A stretch of DNA of 64,000 nucleotides from Paraburkholderia youngii (GTDB taxonomy: Bacteria; Pseudomonadota; Gammaproteobacteria; Burkholderiales; Burkholderiaceae), in NCBI RefSeq assembly GCF_013366925.1, contig NZ_JAALDK010000001.1, positions 1,309,089-1,373,088 on the forward strand, given 5' to 3'. This document shows positions 45,009 to 54,022 of this stretch, piece after piece; position 1 is the first letter of the stretch; each line of letters starts with the position of its first letter. The translations under genes and the position numbers were made by a program. The notes beneath the pieces are model-generated. The model saw only the letters and a list, made by a program, of their open reading frames with translations, was not told the origin of the DNA and did not search any database.

Positions 45009-46207
45009 GCGCAGGCTCCTTCACGCGGCGCTTCGGGTTGCCGATCGCGCGCCTGCGCGGGTGGTGCGGCATGGGAATCGCGGTGCCACTGTTCGCGCTG
45101 AAAGCGCGCCAGCAGCAGCAACGCTTCGGCCGCGCGCCGCGCCTGCTGCGGATCGGCCTGCGCGTCTTCCTGCAAGCCGCGCAGCCGCGCGACCACCTTC
45201 GCGAGATAGCCGCTTTGCGCGCCGAGTTCGGCGAGATCGTCGGCGGTGGGCAGCACGTGCAGGCTGCTCAGATCGGCCCGCAACGCGCGCACGCACGCGC
45301 GAGCCTCTTCGACCGCGACATGCAGCGCCTCGGCATCGGCGAGCGCCGCGGTGCCGCCGACCTCGATGCGCAGCACGTCATTCGCGCCGAGTTCGGCGAG
45401 GCGGGCTTTCAGTGCGTCGATGTCGGTCGGCACCGAAATCGTCTCGTCCCAGCGATGCCACCGGTATTGCCCGACTCGCACCGCGTCGACCTGCGGCATC
45501 GCGCCCGGCTCGCTAATCGTGACGTCGAGCACGAAGCCCGGCTCGTTCGCGCGGAAACGGTCCTGTTCGTGTGTGCCCGCGTACCACGTGCGTTCGTCGA
45601 CACGCAGATGGCCGTGCCAGTCGCCGAGCGCCAGATAGTCGAGCCGCGCGCTCGCGGCGCGCGTCGGCGCGATCGGGTTCGACGAATCGATGCCCTCCTG
45701 CAGGATGCCGCCGACGCTGCCATGCGCGAGCCCCACGCGGTGATAGCCGGGCGGCGTCTCGGTGGAATCGAAGAATGCGGTGGTGTCGTCGTAGGTGATG
45801 CGCTGCGTGAGCGGCGCGCACAGCAGCGCGCAACGGCACGCGTCGAGCAGCACGACGCCGGTTTCGAGCACGACGCGCACGTTCGGCGGCACGCAATTGA
45901 GCCGCTGCGCGCGGGTCCACACGCTTTCGACCAGCGCCGCGTCGTGATTGCCCGGCAGCATGATCCACGTTCCGGAAAACGCTTGCAGCGCCGCGAACAA
46001 ACGCCGGATCACGGTGTCCGACACCGTCTGCAGATCGAACACGTCGCCCGCGACGAGCACCGCGTCGACGTTGCGCGCGGCCGCTTCTTCGGCGATGCGG
46101 CGCACCGTGTCGAAGCGCGCTTGAGCGAGATGCGCGGCCTCGTCCGCTTCGAACTGACCGAACTGCGTGCCGATCTGCCAATCCGCGGTGTGCAGAAACC
46201 TGATCAC
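45005..46207 (-). CDS. SbcD/YhaO-like DNA repair exonuclease
   Basis: A 400-residue Mre11-like metallophosphoesterase. Motifs are LHTADWQIG (residues 5-13), LVAGDVFD, LPGNHD, LAHGSVGG and GDWHGH. The first metal motif reads D-W-Q where most family members have D-x-H, a change that may be normal in this subgroup. The start is GTG at 46207 behind GGAGG. It is the first gene of the two-gene operon with the ATPase and is divergent from the DUF445 gene (209 bases between starts). Confidence 0.88.
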   Translation of the reverse strand: MIRFLHTADWQIGTQFGQFEADEAAHLAQARFDTVRRIAEEAAARNVDAVLVAGDVFDLQTVSDTVIRRLFAALQAFSGTWIMLPGNHDAALVESVWTRAQRLNCVPPNVRVVLETGVVLLDACRCALLCAPLTQRITYDDTTAFFDSTETPPGYHRVGLAHGSVGGILQEGIDSSNPIAPTRAASARLDYLALGDWHGHLRVDERTWYAGTHEQDRFRANEPGFVLDVTISEPGAMPQVDAVRVGQYRWHRWDETISVPTDIDALKARLAELGANDVLRIEVGGTAALADAEALHVAVEEARACVRALRADLSSLHVLPTADDLAELGAQSGYLAKVVARLRGLQEDAQADPQQARRAAEALLLLARFQREQWHRDSHAAPPAQARDRQPEAPREGACA

Positions 46208-46416
46208 TGTGCCTCCATTGCGATTGCGTTGCGTCGTCTTGCGTACGGCACGACGACGAGCCCAACCGCGAATGTTACCTTGCCGAAGCCCCGGCGCGTA
46301 TTGCGCGCGCGCATCCAGGCTGGACGCGTGCGCGGGCCGTACCGCATCATTGCAACCGAACCGGCTGCCGCGCCACCTTTCAGCCGCCCGCCGCCCGACA
46401 CGATCAACCGCGCCCG

Positions 46417-47697
46417 ATGGACAAGACCACCGAACTGAAGAAGGCCAAGCGCACGCCTTTACTGCTGCTGCTTGCGGCCGCCTGCGTTTTCGTCGTCACC
46501 GCGTTCCTGCCGCGCGGCCTGTGGGTCGACGGCATCAAGGCCGTCGCCGAGGCCGCGATGGTCGGCGCGCTCGCCGACTGGTTCGCGGTCGCGGCGCTGT
46601 TTCGCCGCGTACCGATTCCGGTCGTGTCCGCGCACACCGCGATCATCCCGCGCAACAAGCACAAGATCGCCGACAACCTCGCGCACTTCGTGCAGGACAA
46701 GTTTCTCGACGTGCCGTCGCTGGTCGGTCTGATCCGCCGGCACGATCCGGCGCAGAGCATCACCGCGTGGCTCAGCGAATCGGCCAACACCGAGCGCCTC
46801 GGCGACTACGTGGTGCGCCTCACCGGCGGCATCCTCGAGGTGGCCGACGACGCGCGCATCCAGAACTTCATCAAGGACGGCTTGCGCGACGTGCTCGCGA
46901 AGGTCGATCTGTCGCAATCGCTCGGCGCGATCCTCGACACGCTGACGCGCGACGGCCGTCATCAGGAACTGCTCGACACCGCGATCGATCAGGTGATCGC
47001 GGTGCTGCGCGAAGCGCCGGCGCGCGAGTTCATTGCCGCGCGCATCGTCGATTGGGTGAAAAGCGAGTATCCGACGATGGAGAAGTTTCTGCCGTCGGCG
47101 TGGATCGGCGACAAGGGCGCCGAAGCGATCGCGAGCGCCGCGAACCGTATGCTCGAACAGATCGCCGAGAACCCCACGCACGAGCTGCGCGACAGGTTCG
47201 ACCGGGTGGTGCAGAAGCTGATCGTGCGGCTGAAGACCGATCCGGTTTTTCTGCAACAGGGCGAAGCGCTGAAGCGCTATCTGGTCGAAGGCGAGGCTTT
47301 CAGCAGCTACGTGAAGGACATGTGGGGCGAACTGCGCGCGTGGCTCAAGCGCGATCTGCAAAGCACCGACTCGGCACTGCATGCGCGTGTCGCCGCGATG
47401 GGCGCGTGGGTCGGCCGCGAACTCGCGCGCGACCCAGCGCTGCGGCAATCGCTGAACGATCACCTCGAAGAAGCCGCACGCGCGATGGCGCCGGACTTTG
47501 CGCAGTTCCTGACGCGCCATATCAGCGATACCGTGAAGAACTGGGACGCGCATGAGATGTCACGGCAGGTCGAGATGAATATCGGCAAAGATCTGCAGTA
47601 CATCCGCATCAATGGGACGATCGTCGGCGGATTTATCGGCTTGCTGCTGTATGTGAGTTCGCAGTTGCTGGAGATATTGCGGGTGCATGTAGGCTGA
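46417..47697 (+). CDS. DUF445 family membrane protein
   Basis: A 426-residue protein with one N-terminal membrane segment (residues 13-32), the conserved WVDGIKAVAEAAMVGALADWFAVAALFR stretch (about 35-62), a long helical middle and a second membrane helix at the extreme C-terminus (GTIVGGFIGLLLYVSSQLLEIL, split). DUF445 proteins are widespread and of unknown function. The ATG at 46417 has no clear ribosome site. The next gene follows after 143 bases. Confidence 0.88.
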   Translation: MDKTTELKKAKRTPLLLLLAAACVFVVTAFLPRGLWVDGIKAVAEAAMVGALADWFAVAALFRRVPIPVVSAHTAIIPRNKHKIADNLAHFVQDKFLDVPSLVGLIRRHDPAQSITAWLSESANTERLGDYVVRLTGGILEVADDARIQNFIKDGLRDVLAKVDLSQSLGAILDTLTRDGRHQELLDTAIDQVIAVLREAPAREFIAARIVDWVKSEYPTMEKFLPSAWIGDKGAEAIASAANRMLEQIAENPTHELRDRFDRVVQKLIVRLKTDPVFLQQGEALKRYLVEGEAFSSYVKDMWGELRAWLKRDLQSTDSALHARVAAMGAWVGRELARDPALRQSLNDHLEEAARAMAPDFAQFLTRHISDTVKNWDAHEMSRQVEMNIGKDLQYIRINGTIVGGFIGLLLYVSSQLLEILRVHVG

Positions 47698-47840
47698 CGA
47701 TTCGAGCTCATCGACCGACCCGCCGCGCAGCCGCGCCTGAGCCCTGCTCCCACCAAACCGCCTACAATTCGGGCATATGTCTTGCGGACGACCAGTGCTC
47801 CGCTCGGTCGTCAACGCGTCCCAACCGGAATTGTGTTTAC

Positions 47841-49814
47841 ATGAAAATATCGCTACCGCCGCCGCATGGGCGCCCCAATCGCGTTTATCCGCCGGGCACG
47901 CCGGGCCTGCATGGCCTCGTGTCGCTAATCACCGGCGTGGTGGTCGTGTGCGCGCTGTACTTCGGGCGGGAGGTGCTGATTCCGATCACGTTGTCGGTGC
48001 TGCTGAGCTTCCTGCTCGCGCCGCTCGTGCAGATGCTGCGGCGTCTGCACATGGGCCAGTTGCCGTCCATCTTCATCGCGGTGCTGTTCGCTCTCGCGTC
48101 GCTGCTCGCGATAGGCGCGCTGATCGGCGCGCAGCTCGTGCAGCTCGCGAACGCCCTGCCGCAGTACCAGGAAGCGATCGAGCAGAAGATCGAAACCGTG
48201 CAGGAAAAGACCGTGGGCCGCGCCGATTCGCTGATGAGCAGCGCTGCCAGCGCGTTGCAGCGCATGGCGCCGTCGCGTCCCGCGCCGCCGCGCCCGACCG
48301 GCCGCGCCGCGCGCAACGCGCCGCAGGTGCCGCAACAGGTCGAGGTGCACGAGCCCGCGCCGACGCCGGTGCAGCTCGCGCAGCGCGCGCTGACGCCGGC
48401 CATCGCGCCGATCGAGACGACCTTCATCGTGCTCGTCGTGACGATCTTCATCCTGTTGCAGCGCGAGGATTTGCGCGACCGTCTGATCAGCCTGTTCGGC
48501 TCGCGCGATCTGCACCGCACGACCACCGCGATCAACGACGCCGCCGGGCGCCTGTCACGCTATTTCGTCGCGCAGCTCGGCGTGAATCTGAGCGCGGGCG
48601 GCATCATCGCGATCGGGCTCGCGATCATCGGCGTACCGGGTGCGCTGCTGTTCGGCGTGATCGCCGCTTTGCTGCGCTTCGTGCCGTACATCGGCATCTG
48701 GATCGCCGCGATCCTCGCGGTGTTTCTCGCGGCCGCGATCCAGCCGCAATGGACGATGGCGGTCCTCACGCTGATCCTGTTCATCGTCGTCGACGTGGTC
48801 GCCGGGCAGATCGCCGAGCCGCTGCTGTACGGTCATCGCTCGGGCCTGTCGCCGCTCGCGGTGGTGGTCGCGGCGATTTTCTGGAGCTGGCTGTGGGGGC
48901 CGATCGGCCTCGTGCTGTCGACGCCGCTCACGCTGTGCGTCGTCACGCTCGGGCGCTACGCGGACCGCTTGAACTTCCTGACCGTGCTGCTCGGCGATCA
49001 GCCCGCGCTGACGCCCGCGCAGAACTTCTATCAGCGCCTGCTCGCCGACGATCCGCACGAGGCGATCGTGCAGGCCGAACGGCTGCTGCGCGAGATGTCG
49101 CTGATCGACTACTACGACAAGGTCGCGCTCGAAGGCCTGCGGCTCGCGCGCAACGACGCGCAGCGCGGCGTGCTGATGCCCGGGCAGTTGCAGCGGATCA
49201 ACGACGCGCTCGCCGATATCGTCGAGAACCTCGAAATCGCCGACGGGCTGCGCGATACGCTGTCGCCTGCCGAATCGGCTGGTGCGGGTAACGCGCTGCT
49301 CGCGGGGGCGCCGGAGCTGGCGTCGCCGGGCGCGGGTGCTTCGGAGCGCTACGGCAGCGATCCGCTGTCGCGCTCGCCACAGGCGGACGAAGCGGGCAAG
49401 GCGGCGGTGTTGTGCGTGCCCGGCCGCGGCGCATTCGACGAAGTGACGACGGCCATCGCCGTGCAACTGCTGAACCGCCAGGGCTTCGCGCCGCTGATGG
49501 CGACGCACTCCGGCTATCGCAGCGCGCGCGCCGATGAGCCGAGCTTCAAGGACACCTCGATCATCTGCATCGTGTCGCTCGACGCGCCCGAGTCGCCGCC
49601 GTATCTGCGCAATATGCTGCGGCGCACGCGCGAATGGCGGCCACGCGCGACGCTGGTGGTCGGCGTCGGCGACGCGCCGGACGACAGCGCCGAACTCGAT
49701 GCGGGCGGCGAGCTGCATGCGTCGCCGACGTTCCGCGCGATGATCCAGGCTTGTCACGCGGCGACGAGCGGGCAGCCCATGCGGCAGCAATCGCAGACGG
49801 CCAGCGCGGGCTGA
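47841..49814 (+). CDS. AI-2E family transporter with long soluble C-terminus
   Basis: A 657-residue permease. The AI-2E/PerM membrane core (about 8 helices) spans 25-380, with a Pro/Ala-rich loop of about 60 residues near 140-190. A typical family member ends soon after the last helix, but here about 270 more residues follow: a helical linker (LLADDPHEAIVQAERLLREM) and, from about 521, an alternating strand-helix part (AVLCVPGRGAFDE, ICIVSLDAP, TLVVGVGDAPDD). Ribosome site weak. The family exports or imports small molecules, some AI-2; the substrate here is unknown. Confidence 0.85.
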   Translation: MKISLPPPHGRPNRVYPPGTPGLHGLVSLITGVVVVCALYFGREVLIPITLSVLLSFLLAPLVQMLRRLHMGQLPSIFIAVLFALASLLAIGALIGAQLVQLANALPQYQEAIEQKIETVQEKTVGRADSLMSSAASALQRMAPSRPAPPRPTGRAARNAPQVPQQVEVHEPAPTPVQLAQRALTPAIAPIETTFIVLVVTIFILLQREDLRDRLISLFGSRDLHRTTTAINDAAGRLSRYFVAQLGVNLSAGGIIAIGLAIIGVPGALLFGVIAALLRFVPYIGIWIAAILAVFLAAAIQPQWTMAVLTLILFIVVDVVAGQIAEPLLYGHRSGLSPLAVVVAAIFWSWLWGPIGLVLSTPLTLCVVTLGRYADRLNFLTVLLGDQPALTPAQNFYQRLLADDPHEAIVQAERLLREMSLIDYYDKVALEGLRLARNDAQRGVLMPGQLQRINDALADIVENLEIADGLRDTLSPAESAGAGNALLAGAPELASPGAGASERYGSDPLSRSPQADEAGKAAVLCVPGRGAFDEVTTAIAVQLLNRQGFAPLMATHSGYRSARADEPSFKDTSIICIVSLDAPESPPYLRNMLRRTREWRPRATLVVGVGDAPDDSAELDAGGELHASPTFRAMIQACHAATSGQPMRQQSQTASAG

Positions 49815-50213
49815 GGCTGCTGGCCCGAAGCAGGCCAGGTCGAAAAACCAGGATTTTTGCTTCGAGCATCCATCTGCGGCTGTGGCTAGCGCGCACCGCC
49901 CCGCTCAGGGCTTATGTTAAGCCTCGCTCGAATCCCATTCTCATGGTCCGTCGAGGCTTGCCTTGAATCCGTTCTGGGAGAACTCGGCTTCAATATCCTG
50001 AGTACGCTGAAGCTCAACGGCTTCGAAAACCATACGCGCATCAACGATACGACCGCAGGAAATCGCAGGCCTGATCGTCGAATTCCTGAAGGCCCACTGA
50101 CGCAAGCCTGGACGGGGTCAACTCGCGTCGCGGCGTCGTACCCAAAATGCGGACAGCCGCGCACGCGCGCTGCCGCATACTGCGCCGATAACGCAAGCAA
50201 ACCGGAGACACGC
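49815..50213. other. Intergenic region, possible gene remnant
   Basis: This 399-base gap lies between the AI-2E permease and a flavin monooxygenase. Near its middle, 50014-50100 on plus reads RPQEIAGLIVEFLKAH followed by a stop, which resembles the C-terminal helix of an alpha/beta hydrolase; nothing upstream in that frame supports a whole gene. The rest shows no convincing gene or hairpin. The promoter of the monooxygenase must be near its end. Confidence 0.25.
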
Positions 50214-51950
50214 ATGACCCGTCCGTTCAAACCCTATCCGTTCGCGCCGCGCCGTTATCCCGCCGCGCTGCCGCCGCTCGTCGACGGACGCGATCCACAA
50301 ACGCGCGCCGTCGCGATCGTCGGCGGCGGTCCGGTCGGCATGACGCTCGCGATTGCGCTCGCGCGCCAGGGGGTGCGCTCGGTGCTGATCGAGGCCGACG
50401 ACAGCGTCTGCACCGGCAGCCGCGCGATCTGCATCTCGCGACGCAGCCTCGAAATCTTCAAACGGCTCGGCGTCGTCGAGGGGTTTCTGCAAAAGGGGCT
50501 GGCGTGGACCGGCGGGCGCAGCTTCTATCGCGACACCGAGGTGTTCCGCTTCGCGATGCATCAGGACGACGAGCAGTCGCTGCCGCCGATGATCAATATC
50601 GCGCAGTATCAGATCGAGCAACTGCTGCTCGACGAGATCGAACGGCACGCCGATCTGATCGACGTGCGTTGGCAAACGCGTGTGACGGGCCTCGCGCAAC
50701 GGCCGCGAGGCGGCGCGACCTTGACGCTGCGCAGCGCCGAATCTGCCGATTCGCAACGCGCGAGCTGGCAGATGGACGCCGCGTGGGTCGTCGCCTGCGA
50801 CGGCGGACGCAGCACGATCCGCGACCTGCTCGGGCTTAAGCTTACCGGCACGACCTACGAAGGCCGCTACGTGATCGTCGATATCGAACTCGACAGCACG
50901 CGCGCGACAGAACGGCTCGCTTATTTCGATCCGCCGTCGAATCCTGGTTCGACGGTGCTGGTGCACAAGCAGCCCGACAACGTGTGGCGTATCGACTATC
51001 AGTTGCGCGACGACGAAGACCCCGACGCCGCCGTGCTGCCCGAGAACGTGATGCCGCGCGTGCAAAACCTGCTCGACTCGATGGGCGAAACCGGCGCGTG
51101 GTCGCCGATCTGGATCACGATCTACAAGGCCAATGCGCTGACGCTCGACCGCTATCGGCACGGCAACGTGCTGTTCGCGGGCGACGCCGCGCATCTGGTG
51201 CCGATCTTCGGCGTGCGCGGCGCGAACTCCGGCATCGACGACGCCGACAATCTCGGCTGGAAGCTCGGCTGCGTGATCAACGGGAGCGCGTCGCCAGCGC
51301 TGCTCGATAGCTATACCGACGAACGTGTGTACGCGGCGCGCGAGAATCTGAGCTACGGCATGAAAAGCACCGAATTCATGGCGCCGCCGACCTTCGCGTT
51401 CGATCTGCTGCGCACGGCCGTGCTCGGACTCGCCGAGCGTCATGCGGCGGTGCGGCCGCTGATCAATCCGCGCCAGACGCATGCGATCGCGTATCGGCAA
51501 TCGCCGCTGAACTTCGTGGGCGACAAGGCCGATGCATTCGATCGCGGCCCCGCGCCCGGCACCGTGCTGCCCGAGTGCAGGCTGCTGAAACGATCGCAGG
51601 ATGGCGCACGGCTCGGCATTCACCTAACCGACCTGCTCGGACCGTGCTTTACGGCGCTGCGCTTCGACCCAGACCACGCGAACGACGGTGAGTCGTGGCA
51701 GCAACTGCAAAGCATGCTAGCCAGCCAGGACATTCCGTTCAACCTGATCGATATCGTCACGGCCGAAGCGCATTCGGCAATCAGCCCTCAAGCGATCGAT
51801 CCAACCGGCCGTCTGCACCACATGCTCGACGCACAGCCCGGCACCGTCTATCTGATCCGCCCCGACGGCCACGTGCTGGCGCGCTGGCGCAACGGCAGCG
51901 CGGCCGCCGTGCGGCACGCGCTCGATGCCACGCTGACGCCGCAGAACTAA
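50214..51950 (+). CDS. FAD-dependent aromatic monooxygenase
   Basis: A 578-residue class A flavin hydroxylase. The FAD-binding VAIVGGGPVGMTLAIALARQG begins near residue 33, the DG motif is CDGGRSTIRDLLG near 200, and GDAAHLVPIFGVRGANSGIDD near 320 closes the flavin and pyrophosphate site. The C-terminus has a thioredoxin-like fold (VYLIRPDGHVLARW). It resembles MhpA/PheA-type phenol or hydroxybenzoate hydroxylases, so the substrate is probably a phenolic acid. GGAG lies before the ATG. The next gene follows after 21 bases. Confidence 0.9.
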   Translation: MTRPFKPYPFAPRRYPAALPPLVDGRDPQTRAVAIVGGGPVGMTLAIALARQGVRSVLIEADDSVCTGSRAICISRRSLEIFKRLGVVEGFLQKGLAWTGGRSFYRDTEVFRFAMHQDDEQSLPPMINIAQYQIEQLLLDEIERHADLIDVRWQTRVTGLAQRPRGGATLTLRSAESADSQRASWQMDAAWVVACDGGRSTIRDLLGLKLTGTTYEGRYVIVDIELDSTRATERLAYFDPPSNPGSTVLVHKQPDNVWRIDYQLRDDEDPDAAVLPENVMPRVQNLLDSMGETGAWSPIWITIYKANALTLDRYRHGNVLFAGDAAHLVPIFGVRGANSGIDDADNLGWKLGCVINGSASPALLDSYTDERVYAARENLSYGMKSTEFMAPPTFAFDLLRTAVLGLAERHAAVRPLINPRQTHAIAYRQSPLNFVGDKADAFDRGPAPGTVLPECRLLKRSQDGARLGIHLTDLLGPCFTALRFDPDHANDGESWQQLQSMLASQDIPFNLIDIVTAEAHSAISPQAIDPTGRLHHMLDAQPGTVYLIRPDGHVLARWRNGSAAAVRHALDATLTPQN

Positions 51951-51971
51951 CGCGCAAGGACCCTCGACACC

Positions 51972-52157
51972 ATGACCGATTCCGATCTCGACCTCGTCTA
52001 TACGACGCTGTGCAACACGCTGACCCACGAAGGCGAAGCGCAGGCGTCGCTGTATCTGGCGCGCCTCGCGCTGTTGTGCCTGACCGAACTCGACGACCCG
52101 CGGCGCGCGTTGTCGTTGATCGAAGCGGCGAAGCTGCCAGCTGCCGTCGCGGCCTAG
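51972..52157 (+). CDS. Small protein resembling DUF2783
   Basis: A 61-residue, mostly helical protein. The pattern DLDLVYTTLCNTLTHEGEAQ followed by ARLALLCLTEL resembles DUF2783, whose members are commonly encoded right after MhpA-type monooxygenases in proteobacteria. AAGGA lies about 11 bases before the ATG, and the gene is 21 bases after the monooxygenase stop. It may be a stabilising or accessory subunit. The family assignment is from memory of the pattern and not certain. Confidence 0.7.
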   Translation: MTDSDLDLVYTTLCNTLTHEGEAQASLYLARLALLCLTELDDPRRALSLIEAAKLPAAVAA

Positions 52158-52171
52158 CGCAGGCAAAAAAA

Positions 52172-52191
52172 ACCGCCTCCCTGGAGGCGGT
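52172..52191 (-). terminator. Rho-independent terminator
   Basis: Perfect arms ACCGCCTCC and GGAGGCGGT enclose a two-base centre. An eight-base A-run on plus (52164-52171) gives a T-run on minus, so it ends the minus-strand small gene at 52202-52429. It lies just downstream of the DUF2783-like stop and may also stop that transcript without a T-run. Confidence 0.75.
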
Positions 52192-52201
52192 AACGAGCCG
52201 A

Positions 52202-52429
52202 CTATTTTTCCGCGAGCCGATGACCGCCGGCATGCGGCTCGACGCGATAGCGCTGGCGAATCTCCTTCAAATGATCGAGATCGCCGGGATGCTTGCCGTC
52301 GGGAAAATCGACTTCGGCGATGCTGTGGCCAGCGCTCGCCTTGAGCATCCCGCGCTTTTGGCCGCCGCTGGCCAGCACGGCGATCGCTTTGATATTGCCT
52401 TGCTGATCGTATTCGATATGGACCTTCAT
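52202..52429 (-). CDS. Hypothetical small protein
   Basis: A 75-residue soluble protein of unknown function: a beta-hairpin start (VHIEYDQQGNIKAIAVLAS), then a basic helical C-terminus (DLDHLKEIRQRYRVE). The Shine-Dalgarno-like AGGAGTCC precedes the ATG. It ends at a strong terminator and is 53 bases downstream of another small minus gene, so the two may form a small operon. Confidence 0.7.
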   Translation of the reverse strand: MKVHIEYDQQGNIKAIAVLASGGQKRGMLKASAGHSIAEVDFPDGKHPGDLDHLKEIRQRYRVEPHAGGHRLAEK

Positions 52430-52482
52430 GGAGGACTCCTCGTCATGTTCGATGGAATTGAGCGGATGCACAGCGGCCAGGT

Positions 52483-52764
52483 TCATATTGCGTCGGTCCA
52501 TGCAATGAAGAGTCCGTAGGAAGCATAGTCGGTTGCGCTCTTGTTATGCACTTCCAGCAGCACCACGCGATTGCCTTCGGCGTCGCAATCGTTGGAAAGG
52601 TTGCGGACTTCGACGTTCTTGTCCCACGGCGGTCCCGACAGGGGGATCGCTGCCGCCCACAGGATTTCGCCGTAGTTCATCGGACCCACCCACCAGAACG
52701 CGGAGTCGCCCGCATTCAGATCGACTCCGCTGCCGAGCAGTTGGCCATTTACATTGATACCCAT
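52483..52764 (-). CDS. Hypothetical protein, possible beta-sandwich
   Basis: A 93-residue protein I do not recognise. It has four aromatic residues in the stretch AFWWVGPMNYGEILWAAAI and a beta-sheet-like pattern with VVLLEVHNKSATDYASYGLFIAW near the end, suggesting a small beta-sandwich domain. GGGAG lies seven bases before the ATG. It has no signal peptide. The nearest upstream gene on the same strand is the 2-dehydropantoate reductase-like gene, separated by a terminator. Confidence 0.68.
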   Translation of the reverse strand: MGINVNGQLLGSGVDLNAGDSAFWWVGPMNYGEILWAAAIPLSGPPWDKNVEVRNLSNDCDAEGNRVVLLEVHNKSATDYASYGLFIAWTDAI

Positions 52765-52905
52765 CGCTGTCTCCCAGTTGCAGACGGCCACAGCGACGCG
52801 TAATTGCCCGTGTGCCCGTGGCGGTCGTTACACCGCTGACTAAAGAACGGCGACGTTCGATGCGTTTTGAAGGCACCCTGCTATTCTGCGAATGCCCACA
52901 AAAAA

Positions 52906-52926
52906 GCCGCGCGATCAACGCGCGGC
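52906..52926 (-). terminator. Rho-independent terminator of the reductase operon
   Basis: Eight-base arms GCCGCGCG and CGCGCGGC enclose a five-base loop. Six A precede it on plus (T-run on minus) and TTTCTT follows it on plus, so it may act in both directions. It ends the transcript of the reductase gene 42 bases after its stop. Confidence 0.8.
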
Positions 52927-52967
52927 ATTTCTTCCTTCTTCGAAGCGAAGGCGTTACGACAACAACC

Positions 52968-53951
52968 TCACTGCTTCGGATACAAGCCCAACGTACTGGC
53001 ATGCAGCCGCGCGAGCCCGAGCAACGCATCCGTATAAGGCGTCGGCACATGCGTCAGCTGCCCGAGTTCGCGCACCGCGCCGACCAGCGCATCGAGTTCG
53101 ACCGCCTTGCCGGCCTGCACGTCCTGCAGCATCGACGTCTTCATCGCGCCGAGCTTCAGCGTGACCGCGTGACGGTCATCGGGCGCCTGGTCGATCGGGA
53201 TGCCGAAGCGAGCGCCGATTTCCTTCGCCTCCAGCATGATGTGCGTGACGAAGCCGCGCACGAGTTCGTCGCCGAGAATCCGGTCCGTCGTTGCGCCGGT
53301 GATCGCGCTGACCGGGTTCATCGTCATGTTGCCCCATAGCTTGAACCAGACGTCGCGCTGGATCTGCGCGGAGGCCGTCGCATGGAAGCCCGCCGCCTGC
53401 AGCAGCGCGGCAAGCAACTCGACACGCTCGCTCGCCTTACCCGACGCCTCGCCGACGATCAGCCCATTGCCCTGGTGATGCCGGATCACGCCGGGTGCGT
53501 CGGTCAGGCAACTGGCATGCACGACGCAGCCGACCGTCTGCGCGGCCGGGATCGCGGCTGCGATCGCGCCGTCGGGATCGATCGTCTTCAGGCGCTGGCC
53601 GGCGAGCTCGCCGCCGAGGCCGTCGCAGAACCACCACGGCACGCCGTTCATCGCCGTCAGCACGATGGTCTCGGGTCCGAGCAGCGGTTTGATATGCGCG
53701 GCCACCGCCGCCATCGCCGGGCCCTTCACCGCGATTACCACCAGCTCCTGCACGCCGAGATCGGCCGGCTTGTCGCTCGCCTTCACCTGCTCCGCGTAGA
53801 TCACGCCGCCTTCGATCAGCCGCAGACCGTGCTGGCGCACCGCGTCGAGCGTCGCGCCGCGCGCGACCACGCTGACCTGATGCCCAGCCTGCGCGAGCTT
53901 TACTCCCATCCAGCCGCCGATCGAGCCGGCGCCGTAGATCGCTACTTTCAT
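52968..53951 (-). CDS. panE: 2-dehydropantoate 2-reductase family protein
   Basis: A 327-residue NADPH-dependent reductase. GAGSIGGWMG at 7-16 binds the dinucleotide, MNGVPWW near 110 and the catalytic Lys in QRDVWFKLWGN near 205 are family features, as is NMTMNPVSAITGATT. Many ApbA/PanE homologues in Burkholderia act on other 2-keto acids, so the pantothenate role is not proven. It follows the class II aldolase gene by 71 bases, suggesting a keto-acid pathway together with the aldolase. Confidence 0.82.
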   Translation of the reverse strand: MKVAIYGAGSIGGWMGVKLAQAGHQVSVVARGATLDAVRQHGLRLIEGGVIYAEQVKASDKPADLGVQELVVIAVKGPAMAAVAAHIKPLLGPETIVLTAMNGVPWWFCDGLGGELAGQRLKTIDPDGAIAAAIPAAQTVGCVVHASCLTDAPGVIRHHQGNGLIVGEASGKASERVELLAALLQAAGFHATASAQIQRDVWFKLWGNMTMNPVSAITGATTDRILGDELVRGFVTHIMLEAKEIGARFGIPIDQAPDDRHAVTLKLGAMKTSMLQDVQAGKAVELDALVGAVRELGQLTHVPTPYTDALLGLARLHASTLGLYPKQ

Positions 53952-54022
53952 CGCCTGAATCCTTGCCTGTTGCTGTGTTTATCGCAGCGTTGATTGTCGC
54001 GCTCTTTTATGCGTGGCTTCAA

